Shown: positions 36,855 to 50,639 of the stretch, piece by piece
Position numbering within the stretch: position 1 is the stretch's first letter
Layout: every line of letters starts with the position of its first letter
Origin: Trochalopteron elliotii
Lineage: Eukaryota; Chordata; Aves; Passeriformes; Leiothrichidae
NCBI GenBank assembly: GCA_024734555.1
Contig: JANPWX010000028.1
Span: 4,621,752-4,685,751, forward strand
Reading direction: 5' to 3'
DNA: 64,000 nucleotides
Made by a program: the position numbers and the translations under genes
Notes under the pieces: model-generated
What the model was told of the DNA's origin: nothing
Seen by the model: only the letters and a program-made list of their open reading frames with translations
Database searches by the model: none

Positions 36855-37416
36855 TGTCCTGGGTTGTAGTATAAGATATGCACAAAGTATTCTATCACCA
36901 TATTCATGAACTGTTGAATCTAATTGCTGAAGCAGTGTTCTCCCAGGCCCTTTTCTGTTAATGTGTCTTCTGTTAATGTGTCTTCTGTTAATGGCCCATC
37001 AAATGCCTGCTGCATAACTCATAGATAACTCCCTCTGGGAGCTATCTCTCTTTAACGGGCCATCAAGGACCCCCTGTATGACTCATCATCCCACTGTGAG
37101 ATGCTCTGCCCAGGGGGAGGAGCCAAGCATTCTCACCTGGATATAATCTGGGATTTGGGACAATACAGGGGACCTTACCCACTGGATTCCCAGAGGACCA
37201 GAGCTACCAGACCTTTCTACGGGATTACTGTTTCAGGAAGACCCCCTCATCTGGAGTGCTTCCATCATCCTGCTCAGGTTGTATTCTGACTCTGTCGGTG
37301 GTCTTTTGTATTATTCCATTTATTTTATTTGATTTGATTTTACCTTTTTTTTTCTTATTATTAAATTGTATTTCTGACTTGGAGCCTCTCACTCGTTTTG
37401 CTTTCAAACCACTACA
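36855..37416 (+). mobile_element. solo LTR sharing its core with the LTR at 1.2 kb
   Basis: A 562-bp LTR beginning TGTCCTGGGTTG and ending ACCACTACA, with an imperfect 5-bp duplication (CCTCC before, CCTTC after), a length typical of ERVL-type integration. Its core (37085-37160) matches the LTR at 1214-1805: CATCCCACTGTGAGATGCTC, the GGGGGAGGAGCC element and TATAAT at 37142-37147. A poly(A) signal ATTAAA lies at 37360-37365. U3 contains a 15-bp unit TCTTCTGTTAATGTG present about three times (36951-36993). No internal retroviral sequence follows, so it is solitary. The 5' and 3' thirds do not resemble those of the 1.2-kb LTR. Confidence 0.78.
36951..36993 (+). repeat. 15-bp triplicated unit in LTR U3
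   Basis: TTCTGTTAATGTG, TCTTCTGTTAATGTG and TCTTCTGTTAATGG occur in tandem. The related LTR at 1.2 kb has a single CTTCTGTTAATGGGCC. Tandem U3 repeats often arise in retroviral enhancers. Confidence 0.85.
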
Positions 37417-37421
37417 CCTTC

Positions 37422-40400
37422 ACAGAGGAAAGTAGCAGATAGGAGCAATGGCAAAGGAGGGAACTCCAATAACATCCAGCCCCAGCTCCTCTCAGGCTCA
37501 TCACAGGAGAGTAGGCAGAGCAGTGGAAAAGACCAGCTGCTGGGGTACCCACGCTAACAAACATTTTCCTGATCGGCCAGAGAAAAGAAGAGGATGGTGA
37601 CATTGATGATTTTGTGTTTGTGCAGGTGCTGAATGTCTGTCTGTGTCTATCTGTGTGACAAATGTCCATGTATTGCTTATATGGACACCTGTGTATGTGT
37701 GCCTGGTGGGAATACATGCTCCGCCTCACTACCTGCTGGGCCCAGGGTTTGGAAGTGCAGCAGCATCACCTCTGTCAGGCTACCAGATTCAGCATCTCTC
37801 TTATGTGCTAAATAAGCATCTATCTCTTTTCAGCAAAATTCAATGAGGTTATTCTATTTAAAAGTTCCCTTTCACAGACTGTGCAGAGTGAAATGTTCCA
37901 CCTTAGCTGCCATGGACAATTCTATACATAATTTCTACAAAAGGTGCTGAGGTATCCAAATACTCATACAAACCACATTCCCTATCACTGGACTCATGTT
38001 CATAAAAAGCTCATTTTAATTTTTTGTGTATAATATGTAGAGGCTGTTTCATGAAGTAGATGGCATAGGTATATGTTACTGGAACCCAAAGCAATGATTG
38101 TACTGGAGCAAAATTTCTGTCCAGGAGACAATGCTTGAAAAAGGCTACCACTTTAAGTAGGAGTTTATTGTGATATTTCACATTTTTAACCTTATAGAAG
38201 AAGCAGTATATACCATTCACTAGAGGAGATTTTTTTCATGGGGAATGTGCCATGGTAGAATTTTTGCTTCTTTCAAATTGTAGAAGTCTTATTATTGCTT
38301 GCAAATAATAAAGCTGTACAAAATGTGAATTTATGTAGCAAGTTTTAAGGGGCTCTGAGATAAGAAGACAGAAGGCATCTGGAGGAGACTGAAGACTGAC
38401 TTTGTTTGTTCTATAGAGACAGTAAATTATACAGACAGGCTGGAGATGGACAGGCTGGGAGAAAAGGACACCAGAGGCTTACGCAGGTTGAGAACAAAAA
38501 TACTTTGTGGTGGACTCCAAAAACTGCAGCAGCTGTCTACAAAATGGTGGCTCAAAGATATTCCCAGGTGTTGATGACTCCTATTAAGGACAATAAAACT
38601 AAGAGAAATGTTCTCAGAAATGTTTTCATTAGAGTTCAAATCCACTGAAAATCAATGTCTTCTCACAGTGTTTGCCTAGTACATCGTAAGAGCAGCACAT
38701 TTTTACAAGTATATCCATTTCTGTGATCTAAGATTGAGTAAAAGCTGGAAGATGTCTGATCTGTGTGAACTGATAGGATACCATCCCTACTTACAGATTT
38801 GAGAGCTCAGCTACAAAAATCTCAGCTTCAGAGATACTATATCAGAACTTCATTTCACAGATTCCTCAGAGACAGTGGAGCATTAAGGATTCAAATAGAA
38901 TTAGCAATATTTTTTAGCAACGGTTGTCTTTCAAAGGCTTGTTAACCTTACAGCAATTTTTCTTCATCCTTGCTGTCTCTCCACAGATTCATTCCAGGGT
39001 CAGTATAAAACAAGGCATACTGACACAGGTTTGGCCTGCTAATCCCCATCACATCCTTCTGGGACCTATTCCATCACATGGATAAAAATGGTTGTTTGAG
39101 GAGTATTGAGATTAATAAATAGACAGAGGCAGTCACTAGACCTTTCCTCAAAAGCTATACACAGACACAGGAATACTCTGTAGAAGTCAGAATAGAGCAC
39201 ATCTTTTAAACCAAACCACACCAGAACTATACAATACATGGTATGTCACTCTGCTTCTCTAGCTAACAAGTTATTTATAGAGTAATGAATACTTTACTTT
39301 TGGATGTACCAAAAAATATAAGAATAATATTGCAGAATTATCAAACCACAGAAAAATGTCTAATCAGTTCATCTTGTTTTCCTAGAGCCCTTTTAGTCAT
39401 AGTGCTTTTAAGATCTTTTTCCCTAATATATTGCTTTGGATGAATTTTTGAATGGAATTTTAAAGTGTTTGAAGATCCAGATCAGGTTGTGATGTTTGTT
39501 TGGAAAAGGAAATGATCCCCAGCTGTGTCTGCTATTTCAAATACTTCAAGAGAAACTATCTCCAGCACACAGCACAGGTTTGTTCTGGCTGCTCTTCATG
39601 CTTTCTGTGCTGCTAATTGAGGATGACCATGAAATACATCTCAAAGAAGTTCACAGGAACCACTCAGAGAGAGGCTTCAGCTCCTCTATCACAAATGTGC
39701 CCTGGAGACTGTGGTTTTCTTAGAAATGGGTGCAAAAGAACAAAGGCTGAGCCCCGTATTCAAACACTTTCAGGTTTGAGTGTTCTAACTTTTGGCCAAA
39801 AAAGGTAACTAGCCTTTTATTTAGGCTCCATCAGGGCTATTAAGATGTGTATCAATATAAAACTCTTTTTGTGGTTATTTTTCTGTTCCAGTACTTGGCC
39901 TCTGAATGGGGGATAGAACACTATCAGAAGAAGTCAGCACATCATTAATAACAAGTCGTTATTGAACAGGAGGAGGCATTCACACAAACCTTCACTTAAC
40001 CTCTTAAATTAATTTCAACACAATGTCAGAAGTCTTAAAGCAATCACACATATTCGTGTAAGAACTTTTAGTCCAGGACTATGAACCTGCCTCAAAAAAA
40101 GTAGTCACAGACTTCTGGAGAAAAAATAATTGCAGGGAATGTCACCATTTGCTCGATATTTTTATTGAGCTCTCAAGCACCTTCTGCACTACAGACAAAG
40201 GCTGGGTTCAGCATGAAAGGGAACATTTTAGTAACACAGAATCCATATAATTTGTAATACAAATTGCCAAAGTGATTAATTTGTGTGCTGATTTTGCACA
40301 GGCAATGAGGCATTTTGGAAAGTTCATTAGATTTCTATCTGTCTTCCATGTCCAAAATACAAGTTTACTGGCATCGAATAGGAAGAAAACAAAGAAACAG

Positions 40401-41794
40401 ATTTAAAATTTGTAGGAGCTTCTCAGAGGTTGCTTGGATTTGTTCTTTCTTTTCTCTCCATGTTTCTCTGAATATTTTAGAATCCCTGATACTCAAGCAT
40501 CCTTAGGTCTTGTCTGTCTTGTGAAACTAGATTTACACCTGCTGAACATCATGATGCTTCAAGCCCAGCTGTATCCTGTCTCCAGCATCAGAAACATCTA
40601 TTGAGTTCATAGGAAGAGTCATGTACAGAATGCCTTCTGATAGACTGGGCTGCAGTAATCCTGCCTTGGTCCTGCTGCACTGAGACAGCTGAGTGAGACC
40701 TTGGGCTGGCAATGTGTGATCATGCATGCCCAAATTGTCCTTCTTGAGGTGTCAAGTGCTTGAGCCAGGCTGCTTCTGTGGGTGCCTCTGTTCTAATGTT
40801 TACCCTAGGATTGACAAATGATAAAGTGTGATCTTGTGAGTACTCAATGTCTCAGACTTTGGTCATATACTAATCCCACTCTGGGTGCAAACAGTTGGCT
40901 TTAACTTCCCAGTTCATTTTGCCTGGAGGCTTCCTTTCTCTCTAGCACAATGATGTATGTGTAATTCCTAAGGATGGATGAAATACATGGTTTGTTGACA
41001 CCACCTGTTGTGAGTCCCTGTGGGCTGGAGCTGCCTGTGCTCTGGGATGAGCAGACAGAAGAGCCAGCTCACATTTCCTATGACTGTAGCTGGGCTTGCC
41101 TGTACGAGCTCATAGGGGAGCAGACTGAGAGGGGTTGGGTTGCTGTTGGCACAGAAAGACATTCTGCCATCATGAACACCAGCAGAGCCAGAAACTCCAG
41201 GACTGTTTGATCCCCACCAAGGTGTCAGACACCAAGCATTTCCTTGCTGTCATGTATTTTTTTAAGGATATGCTGACTGTCCATGCAAACCAATAACACC
41301 TGAACCTTTGCTGGCCCTTGTAGAGCAGGTACTTCTGCTGGCAGACATCCACTATCTTTATCAGCTATCTGAGCTGTGGAAAATGGCATATTAGCAGAAA
41401 AATAGGGACTTCTTGAAAAAACAAAGCCATAAGACTGAGCAGTCAAGCTATTCATACTCAGTATATGGATTGTGGTAGCAGAAGATCTTACAAGTGTATA
41501 CCAAAATCACCTTTTTGTACTATGAATACTAATTAAAATTTTATTTCTGCTGTAACTGATTTGTATTGCTGATACAAGCCAAAAATTATTGGAGAGATAT
41601 TAATCCAAAAATTGAAAATCCTTATAAAGAAATGTTTATGTAACAATTGAAGGGTGATTCATGAACTATAATCTAAAATTTACAGGTTTATTTTTGAAAT
41701 ATTATAATATACTACAGTGAAAAGAGTAAGGATAGTGAAATGCAGCACTAATAGTCTTTCACTGCAGAAGACATACATAAACTATTCTTGTATG
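37422..41794. other. no gene seen; non-coding
   Basis: No exon or repeat family recognised. 37620-37720 is TG-rich low complexity. 40530-41450 is less AT-rich and holds several frames of 60-80 codons on both strands without motifs; it may be an old unrecognised repeat. Confidence 0.4.
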
Positions 41795-42425
41795 GGCCAC
41801 CATGTGTCCAGGTGGCCAAGAAGGCCAATGGTTCCTGGGCTGTGTCAGCAATAGTGTGGCCAGCAACACCAGGGCAGTGATTGTGCACCTGTACTGGCCA
41901 CTGGTGAGGCCACAGCTCAAATCCTGTGTCCAGTTCTGGGCCTCTCAGTTCAGGAAGGACATTGAGGGGCTGGAGCGAGAACAGAGAAGGGCAATGGAGC
42001 TGGTGAAGGGTCTGGAGCACAAGCCCTGTGGGGAGCTGCTTGAGGGAGCTGGGGTTGTTTATGCTGGAGAAAAAGAGGCTCAGGAGGGACCTTATGGCTC
42101 TCTACAATTGCCTGACAGGAGGCTGTAGCCAGGCGGGAGTTGGTCTCTTCTTCCAGATAACAAATGACAGGACTGGAGGAAATGGCCTCAAGCTGTGCCA
42201 CGGAAGATCTAGACTGGCTACTAGGAAAGAATTCATTTCATTTCAGCAGTAGAACAAGCCTAGGGCAGTGGTTTATCTGTTGAGCCACCAGCCCCAGAGA
42301 TGTTTAAAAGATATATAGATGTGATGCTTTGGGACATAGTTTAGTGGTAGATCCAGTAGTATTAGATTTACAGTTGGACTTGGTGATCTTAAAGGTCTTT
42401 TTCAGCCTTAATGGTTCTCTAATTT
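41795..42425 (+). mobile_element. CR1 LINE, 3' part with end of ORF2 and 3' UTR
   Basis: About 630 bp of CR1 in + orientation. It begins GCCACCATGTGTCCAGGTGG, includes TGGCCAGCAACACCAGGGC, GAGAAGGGCAATGGAGCTGG and GAGGGACCTTATGGCTCTC, and ends TGATCTTAAAGGTCTTTTTC then CAGCCTTAATGGTTCTCTAA. The ORF2 C-terminus is partly readable (around 42030-42220: [19 protein letters not shown], then [11 protein letters not shown]), after which substitutions and deletions remove the frame. It aligns with the CR1 at 22296-23012 in the same orientation, so the two are direct repeats about 19 kb apart. Confidence 0.9.
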
Positions 42426-45400
42426 AGTCCATAAGTATGACAAACCCAATGCATAACTTGTACTATGAAGACAAACATGCTTATTTTCAGACTTTAAATG
42501 TTTATGTATGTCAACCCCAAATAGTGCCATGAGACAGAAGCAAGCATCTTGTATTTGGTTAAAATGCATTTTCTGTCATCCAATTTGCATGAAAAATAAA
42601 TTGGATCAATAGTGTGACTGCGCAGTGATTCTAACGTTCATGTTCTATTTTTAAAAAGTTGAATTGGCCTGCCATGAGCTCTTACATCAGCTATTCTTTA
42701 AATTAACTAAATAAACATATTAAATAAACATATTAAGTACAGTAACATGTACATTCTTCTCCAAACAAGTAATACCAGACCCAAACATAATAGTAAATAA
42801 CAATAAAAGATGGACAATATTAAAAACACGGTTCTTGTGAAAAATGTCAACAGGAGCAACAGAGGAGGCATGGACTGTCAGTCAGCAAACCAGGTTGCCC
42901 ATGCTAATGAGGCCCATAACAACACAGCTCCGCAGTAAGTAAATCTCATCCTTTTTTTTTCTCCACGTGTTTTGATTCATGATTACTCCTTGATGCACAC
43001 ATGTCCCTGCCCGCTGGATCCAATACTGCCTTAGCTCTTCAAATGGCCACCAAATTTATCCAAAAGGTTCCACATAAAATTCTTTGACATTTTCTAGTAA
43101 TTACTGTATTTATAGTATGTTTTTCACTTACAGGTCATGTTCCCTGGTCAACTTCAATTTTCTCTGTGTTTATCATTATAGCAGAATAAGAGTTCAATCA
43201 GTGAAAAGTCAGAGTACAGACACTCCCAGACTCAAACCATGCTATTTGAAAAATATTCTCCAGCCTAACAGAGGCACCTATGGCCTTAATTAGTCCAAGA
43301 ACCAGCTATATTAACAGCAGTATGAAATTATGTTTGAACCTTGAAAATGCTAACTCTAGGCATTTATTCTGGAATACCTGACCATTTCAGACAATGATGA
43401 CTTATTGGCGGGAGGAAGGCAGCTGCTTTTTCCAGATGAGTGGAGCAGAACTTGGTGCTACTCATTGCTGTAACTGGATTTAAGAGTGCCAACCTCCCTT
43501 TCTGACTTGTTCTTCCAGACCAGCTCTTCTCCCAGATGATAGCAGACTGGAAAAGTCACTGTATGTGACTTGCAAAAGAGCAGAACCTGAAGAATTCAGC
43601 CCTGCATCTCTTGCTCATAGAACTTACTAGAAAGTTTGTATCATCCAGATCTGTATGTATAGAGGACAGTAAGATAATGGCACAGAGAGGTAGAGGCATG
43701 TATTAGAAAAGGGTGATATCATCCTGGAACTGGGAATTAACTCATCTGACAGTGGCAGAAAAGCATTTAAATAAGACATAAAAGTTGTGATTGAAAGGTT
43801 TATTTTGATAAAATAAAAAGTGTGGGAAAGATATTGTGAGTTTACAAGGTCATCAGTTCTCAGTAGTGCTGCTTCTTATGTATATGTATTAAGTTTTTAG
43901 TGGCTTTCCACAGTGGAACATTCCCCGTACACTGGGCACACACCAATCAGTCTGGTTTTCTTCACAACATTCTTGATGAAAACATGATAAAGCCTTTCAT
44001 CAGCTTAGTCACACTTTAAACAACACTAAACAAATAAATTATGAAGCACAATAAAGTGAATTGGCATGAAGTTCATTTGCTGAGTAAACAACCACCAGAG
44101 CAGTAATAGCTGTTCATTTATCTGATGTAAGGGCAAAAATCAAAATTGATTACAGATTTGTTATAACCATAATCCTTGGTCTCACCAGAAGGCCTAAAGA
44201 AGTAATTATTCTTGTGATTTTGGACTGACTATGTTTTTAAGAACTACAGCTAACATACTAAGTGAAGGGTTCACAAAATAAGACATTCAATATAAGCCTA
44301 TAGCATATGTAAGCTACATCTATAAGCATGATCATGCACTAGGTTCCAGATATTCCAATCCTTCAGGCAGGGCAAGCAGTCACAGTCTTCCAACCTTTTC
44401 ATTCTATACAGCCAAACTCCCTTTCTGTGGAAAACAAGAGTTTGTTTCCTTTGGTTTGAGCTATCCAAGGCTGACAATGCTGGAATACACTGTGAAGCTG
44501 TCTTGTGGTTTGTAGTGTGGGGGTTTAGTATTCTGTGAGACCCACCAGGACTGTACATCCCTAATCTGCTACCTGCAGCAGCCTGTGCTCAAGTCACAGA
44601 GAAAATAGGAGAATTCCCTTCCTCTCCTGATTCTCATGTTTTCATCTGACAGCAAAAATGTCCACTGTCAGAAGAGTTCAGCAAGTCAGTGCTTAGCAGT
44701 GGAGTGTCCACCCTGTCATAAGGGAAGGTAGAGGGACCCATGGAAATGCTGAGAACAAGGCTCTCTGCTCCAGCAGAGGTGATCTCCAGCCAACAAATAC
44801 TCAACAGCAGACACAAGATAGGGGAGAAGTCTGAGATGGTAACAAACTGCTCCTCCAGACTACAGAGCACCCTCACTCACCTGGAATTCTGCAAAAGCTC
44901 TATCATCCACAAAATTTTAGGGGAAGCCTATTTGCCCAAGAACTATCTAGAAATGGGTAAGTACTTCTCAAGAGAGTGGCTAGGATATATAAATCTAATT
45001 ATTTTTATTTTTTCTGGACTCTGTGAAGTTTAACAATTTCTGAAGGAACAAGTACCAATAAAAAGTTAATTACATCACTTAAACTGGCTTCTCAGTTATA
45101 ATTTATATGGAGTAATTAGGAAATTGTAATTCTACAGTGGTCATTTGATCAGAAAATAACTTATAAATACTTTTCTATTAAGTTTTCTGGAAAACATAAT
45201 TTAAAAATATTTATGACATAGCTAAGGCTTAGTTTAGTGAAAAAGTTAACAAAACCTCCATTCCTAGGACTTTCATCTGTATTTTCATCTGTAAAAGGGA
45301 TTCCCCTTTTATCTGTTGGGTCATTTCTCACAATTAAAAAAGTCATAGGGCCAGATTGCCTTCGGCCTGTTTATTTTAACCTTGACATCATACATTTCAT

Positions 45401-45669
45401 TTTATGATTACTCAACTGTAGTCTCCAAGATGTAAACTTATTTTTATTGTCTGGAAGAGGGAGTGTAATATGAAACAGTGACAAAGAGAATCTTGTTAAA
45501 CCTTATTTCAGGGAAACCCTTGCTAAAAACACAAAAAAAGTGAGGGGTTTTCCCACTTCTGTTGCTAGCTAAAAATAACTATACCTAAATACATTTTCTT
45601 TGAGGCATAATGACGTGCATCTTAGTGCATTTCATTTAAGCAAGTGAAAAGAATCCTGAGATAATGTGC
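42426..45669. other. no gene seen; non-coding
   Basis: A perfect 13-bp tandem duplication, TAAATAAACATAT, lies at 42708-42733. 44298-45033 holds frames of up to 97 codons in less AT-rich sequence, without recognisable domains. No gene supported. Confidence 0.4.
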
Positions 45670-45754
45670 AAAAGTCTACCAAAAACCAAAACCAAAACAA
45701 ACGAACAAACAAAACCAACAACCACCAAAAAAACTAAACAAACAAAAAACCCCA

Positions 45755-45793
<39 letters not shown>
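45670..45793 (+). repeat. A-rich simple repeat ending in a 38-bp poly(A) run
   Basis: Interrupted (ACCAAAA)n- and (AAAC)n-type sequence leads into an uninterrupted run of 38 A from 45756 to 45793. The lysine/threonine and phenylalanine-rich frames on the two strands are artefacts of the repeat. Birds have little L1-type activity that would add poly(A) tails, and I see no retroposed gene upstream, so I call it a simple repeat. Confidence 0.85.
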
Positions 45794-45795
<2 letters not shown>

Positions 45796-48700
45796 ACACA
45801 ACTAAAGAACTTGAGGATGTTTAGTTTTGAGGGATATTTAGTTTTGCAGGGAAACCACCTGCTCTCCACAGAGCAAATCTAGGAGATATGGCATAAGTGG
45901 AGTACAACTGAAGTGACATCTCTGCAGTCAAAACATTAGAGAAACTTTTTTTATGATTGTTCAACAATAGAAATAACCACCTTTTTTCAATAAAGATTTC
46001 TTCAAGGTTTAACTTTAACTTTTTCTTGTCACAAAGTAAAATACCTTTTTTCTTAAGACTTGGGAACGTTATTTCACCAGTAATTTTGTATCTCACTATG
46101 TGTTGCTTTTGTGGTACTCAAACAGAGCAGAGTAGAAGGTTGTTGGTTTGGGTTGGGGTTTTTTTAAATTTTGATAGGATGTGAAAATTAATCCATTTTC
46201 GTATCACCAGTTAACCACAAGTGGGATGTATATGTTCACAGCTACAAAAAAGAGAATCTAGAACTCTGCCTGAAAGCTGTAGGTTTGTTTTCTTGGTGGT
46301 ACAAATGCACGTGTGATTTTCCCTTCTTTCTTTTTCATAACCATGAAAGTAAAATCATTAGTCTTGTTCTAATTATTACCTTTTCCCCTGGTTAGAAATC
46401 TTACTTATGAAAATTCTGAATTTTTGTTTTAATTAATATAATTATACTTTCATTCCCAATAAAAGGAAATTAAATTAAAAGGATCTTTAGTATCTACATT
46501 TATACATGTTGAAAATGAAGTTCCTGGATTTGAACCTACTCTGAATTTGCATGTATATAACCAGGTGAAATTAAGTCCTTCAATTACAGGCAAATTTTTA
46601 AGTCTAATGCTGTTGCCCTAATCAATTTCTGATAATTTTATAAAATAAAAAATCTACAGGAAAGTTTGCATATGTTATAGCTTATCTGTTTAACACATTC
46701 ATGATTTTTTAGATGAAATGAACTAGAAATCTTAAAAATTAGAAAATGCAGATCTGTTTCTGTGTGTACACTTTATCATACCAAAACATACCATAGTGAG
46801 AAACAGCTAATAGCTACAGGGTAACTAAAGTGTAATCTATGTGATGGTTACATCACATAACTTAGAATTCTAAATTGCAGTGCATGGGTTTATGTCAGCC
46901 TACACTGATTTTTTTCCCCATGAGCAATAATAGAGGCGGGACTGGATTTAAAATACCTTTTGATGTACCATGGATCTATAAGCCCCACCAAAAACAATTC
47001 ATGGGGCAGGGAAGAGAGCTGCCTTCAATTCCCATGTGTAGGGGAGAACTGGGCATTCATTACCAGCTGCATCCTAAAAGAGCCAGGATGCTTTTTTGAT
47101 AACCAGAGAAACACTGGCAGACTTACCTCCACTGAGGCGGGGGTTCATGCGTCCCACTATCCTTTAAACAAGCTGTCAGAGTCCTCTTTTGCCACTCAAG
47201 TTGTGGCCTCTTTAATTTCCAGTGCAGCCATCAGTGACCCTGTCAACAGAGCCTCACAGGAGGAGAGCTCCTCATGCTGGAGTTCTCAGCAGCACTGACA
47301 AGGGTCCCCTGTCTTCAGCCCCTTCTCTGCCATTCATAATTTTGACTTCAACTCACCCTGGAGCTCACCACTGCGAGCCCCTCCAATAAGTACTTCTGAT
47401 AACCCCGAAAGGAGCTTAATTCAGTTTGTCAAATGAGCAAGTGGGGTGGTGAAGTACCTCGTTTTATATCACCCTCCACTTTCCTGCCCTTTCCTAGAGA
47501 GACAGATTAGTTTGGCCATTGCTGGGTCTGCGAGGGGCCAGAATTACAGGCAAACCCTTAGGATCTTTGGTGGAGGGGAGATCTAGTCTATCTTTACTTG
47601 GCATCAGCCCAGTGATTCATAATAAAATCATTCATAGCTTTTCTCTATAGTTGTAGCAGGCTGGGGTAAAAGCTGAAAAGTAGAAGGTGCTGCTTGCACT
47701 GGCCCTGGAAGCTGCTAACTTTATGAGTTGACCAAAACTGCTGAAATGGCACCAGTTTGCATGGTTACAACCAGTAATTCTTCAATGCCTTCCCTTTAGA
47801 AATGGGATATTGTTTACAAGAGACCAAGTGATCTAACCCATTACATAGTTCAGCCTCTACCAGTTATCATCTATTAATAACTGGTGTAGGGAAGTGCTTT
47901 TAGCTATCAGACACAATGAACCCATTGAGATCTGCTGTGTCACTTTTCCCAGCCAGCATGCTACACAACAGGGGATGGAGGGAAGTGCTGCTTGTCTTGA
48001 AGGAGGCACCCATCAACCTAAATGTTGTGCTGAAACAGAACTAAATGGTAGGACTGATGGCATGTCCACAGAGAAAAATAAAACACCATGGCTAATGCAG
48101 AGGAAGCAGCAATAGCACTTTTGTTCTGCTGAGGAAAGGAAAACAGACATACTTTGGTAGAGCACGTCATTTGAACCCAACAGAGCCCACAAGGAAAAAT
48201 GAAATATTGTAATCACCACTTTCCCATGTGGTTTTCTACAAAGCTTGTGTCCTAGCACTACAGTGGTTTAGAGTTCAATGCTGCTTTTTAAATTAAACTT
48301 CTATGTACTTTCATTAGATTATAACTGTGGAATGGAAACAGTGTCCAAGCTAATCCACACATGCTTTATTGTACCTTGGCTGTCACGTGCACACGTTCTG
48401 GACTCACACACGTACACACAGCAGACTGATGCAAACAGGTTTTAAAGTGCAATAATGAAGCTTTAGTGCACTTTAGTGGTACCAAAATTGCCATTAAATC
48501 CACAGAGAACTATCTAAATCCCTCTATTTTTCAAACACAACTTTAACAACCTCTTAAGGCTTATATAATAATGATTATATAAAACAATTTTAAGTCGTTT
48601 TATACCAGGAACCCTACAGAGTTCTGTGGGAATGAAACATGAATTTAAATTCCCCAGTGATTGGACACCAGCTTTGTTCTGATACAGTCTGTCTGGATAA

Positions 48701-50639
48701 TTATTAACTGCTGATTCCCCCATAAATGCCACTTTGGTCCAAATATTTTCTAGCTTGTGATAATGAAAGGATTTGCATTCATTCTTTTATTACATCTTGC
48801 CATGTATCCACAACTTCTTCAAAGAAATTAAAGGAGGGAAAGGCTAATAAATACTACAATTATTTTATGTTTTACAAACAAAGCTATAATCCCTCCTAGT
48901 AGAAGTCTTGACAGTCTTGACATTTTTCACAGTGATGGAATGATCAGGTCATCATTGAATATTCTTTAACACCCACCTTCATTTAGAATTTATGAACTCT
49001 AATACTGATCAAATTTTCCCTTCAGCTGTTAATAACTTGTTAAGGTACTGCCAGGCCTGAAAGATTGATCAATCTCTTGAATATCTCTGAACTACTTTCT
49101 GATAAAATATTTACCTTTTTTACTGTATGTTAATAACTGAGGTTGGTAAAGTGCTAAACACTTTACTGGTAGAGTGGAAACACCAGTATTACCATAATGT
49201 TTAGGGACTAAACATCTAGGAGAAGTTGCTGGGCATTGCAGAAAATAGTCGTAGTTATTTTGTAATAACACTATTGGTTCTAATTATACCCAAAATACGT
49301 TATTCCAGAATACCAAGTCAGAAAATTTAAGAAATACCAGACTATCATTAAATGTGTTCTACACACAAGAACCGATGATGAATACATCATGCCTCAGTGG
49401 GCAGAGTGGGCCTGTGACAGAGATAAAATTCTTCAAGGATTCTACCAGTGCTATTCAGAATGCTCCTAACTACAGTCCATATGAAGACAAAAGGTTTCAA
49501 TTGAGATGAAATTGATACAAAAGAGATTAAAGTGGTTTTCCACTTCCATTAAAGCTCAAAAGAACACTTACATTCCTACCAGAAATAAACATGAAATACA
49601 CGGAATTTCTAAATCCATGCAAGACCAATTAATAAATGTAATCCAGAATGAAAAAAAAAAGAAATTGTATTAGTTAAATTCTAAGTTCTCAGAAGTCAGT
49701 GCACTTAAGCAGCTTGGTGGGGATCAGCAGGCAATACCCACGGGGACTGATATAATGGAGCAGTAATCGCTGGATCTCCAGACTGTCCAAAACCCTGCGG
49801 AAAGGGCCTTGAAAGCGCAGCTTTGTTACATCAAAGCTCTTGGTCCAAGCCCTTAGCCAACATTGTCTCTGCCAACTCCATTACCAAGTTAGTCACTCAT
49901 AGCACTCTCTGAAAAAGACAGTCTGCCTAACATTGTCTCAAACAAACTCTTCAGCACAGGTTTTGAAAAATGGTAAAATTATTTTGCCTGTGCTTTGCAA
50001 TGTGTGCATGTACATTTTCATAAATAACTTCTAAATAAATAAAAAACACACAAAATATTAAAAAATGCAACTATTATGAAAAGCAGAGATCCAGACAATA
50101 CAAAATTACAAGTTAACTAAATTATGCTTAGATCCATTTCCTAGAACAGAACATCCTATACTCACGTTGCTCAAACTCCTTCCCCTCCCTAATCTGGTGA
50201 CCAAATTTTGAGATGCCTTTTAAGATGTCTTTTAGTCAGCTTATGCAATCTCTGGTCCATATCAGCCCCACCCATGTTCAAACATCACTTAAGAAATTGT
50301 TAGTACACTTGGACCAAAATCACAACCATGACTGTTCTAGCAGTTCATAAATCACAAATGATGGAGGTTCTTGATCCCAAGATCATTCCCTGGCATGCTT
50401 AATCATCACATATAACTGTGCCTAGAGACTACTTATCAGAGATTAATTGCCAAACTGGAAATCTCGAGGAATTCCACAAGAATCACTTCTTGATTTACAG
50501 TTGTTGCCCTTGTGATCTCCATGATGAAGAAAGCAGTGCTACTGAAACTGCAGGTAATGCTGGAGTAGGGAAGAGCTGAAATAAAGTTTCTGATGGGGAG
50601 AAAGGGAATTCTGACTGATCTTCTCCAAAGGAAGAGCTG
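45794..50639. other. no gene seen; non-coding
   Basis: A frame of 112 codons at 46960-47298 (+) has no recognised motif. 46380-46740 is very AT-rich. 49690-49860 is locally richer in CpG (GAAAGCGCAGC, AATCGCTGG) and may belong to an unidentified old repeat. No gene supported. Confidence 0.4.

Noticed and set aside
40530..41450. Less AT-rich block with several short frames on both strands
   Set aside because: No motif, no terminal repeats and no match to the LTR or CR1 types seen elsewhere in the window.
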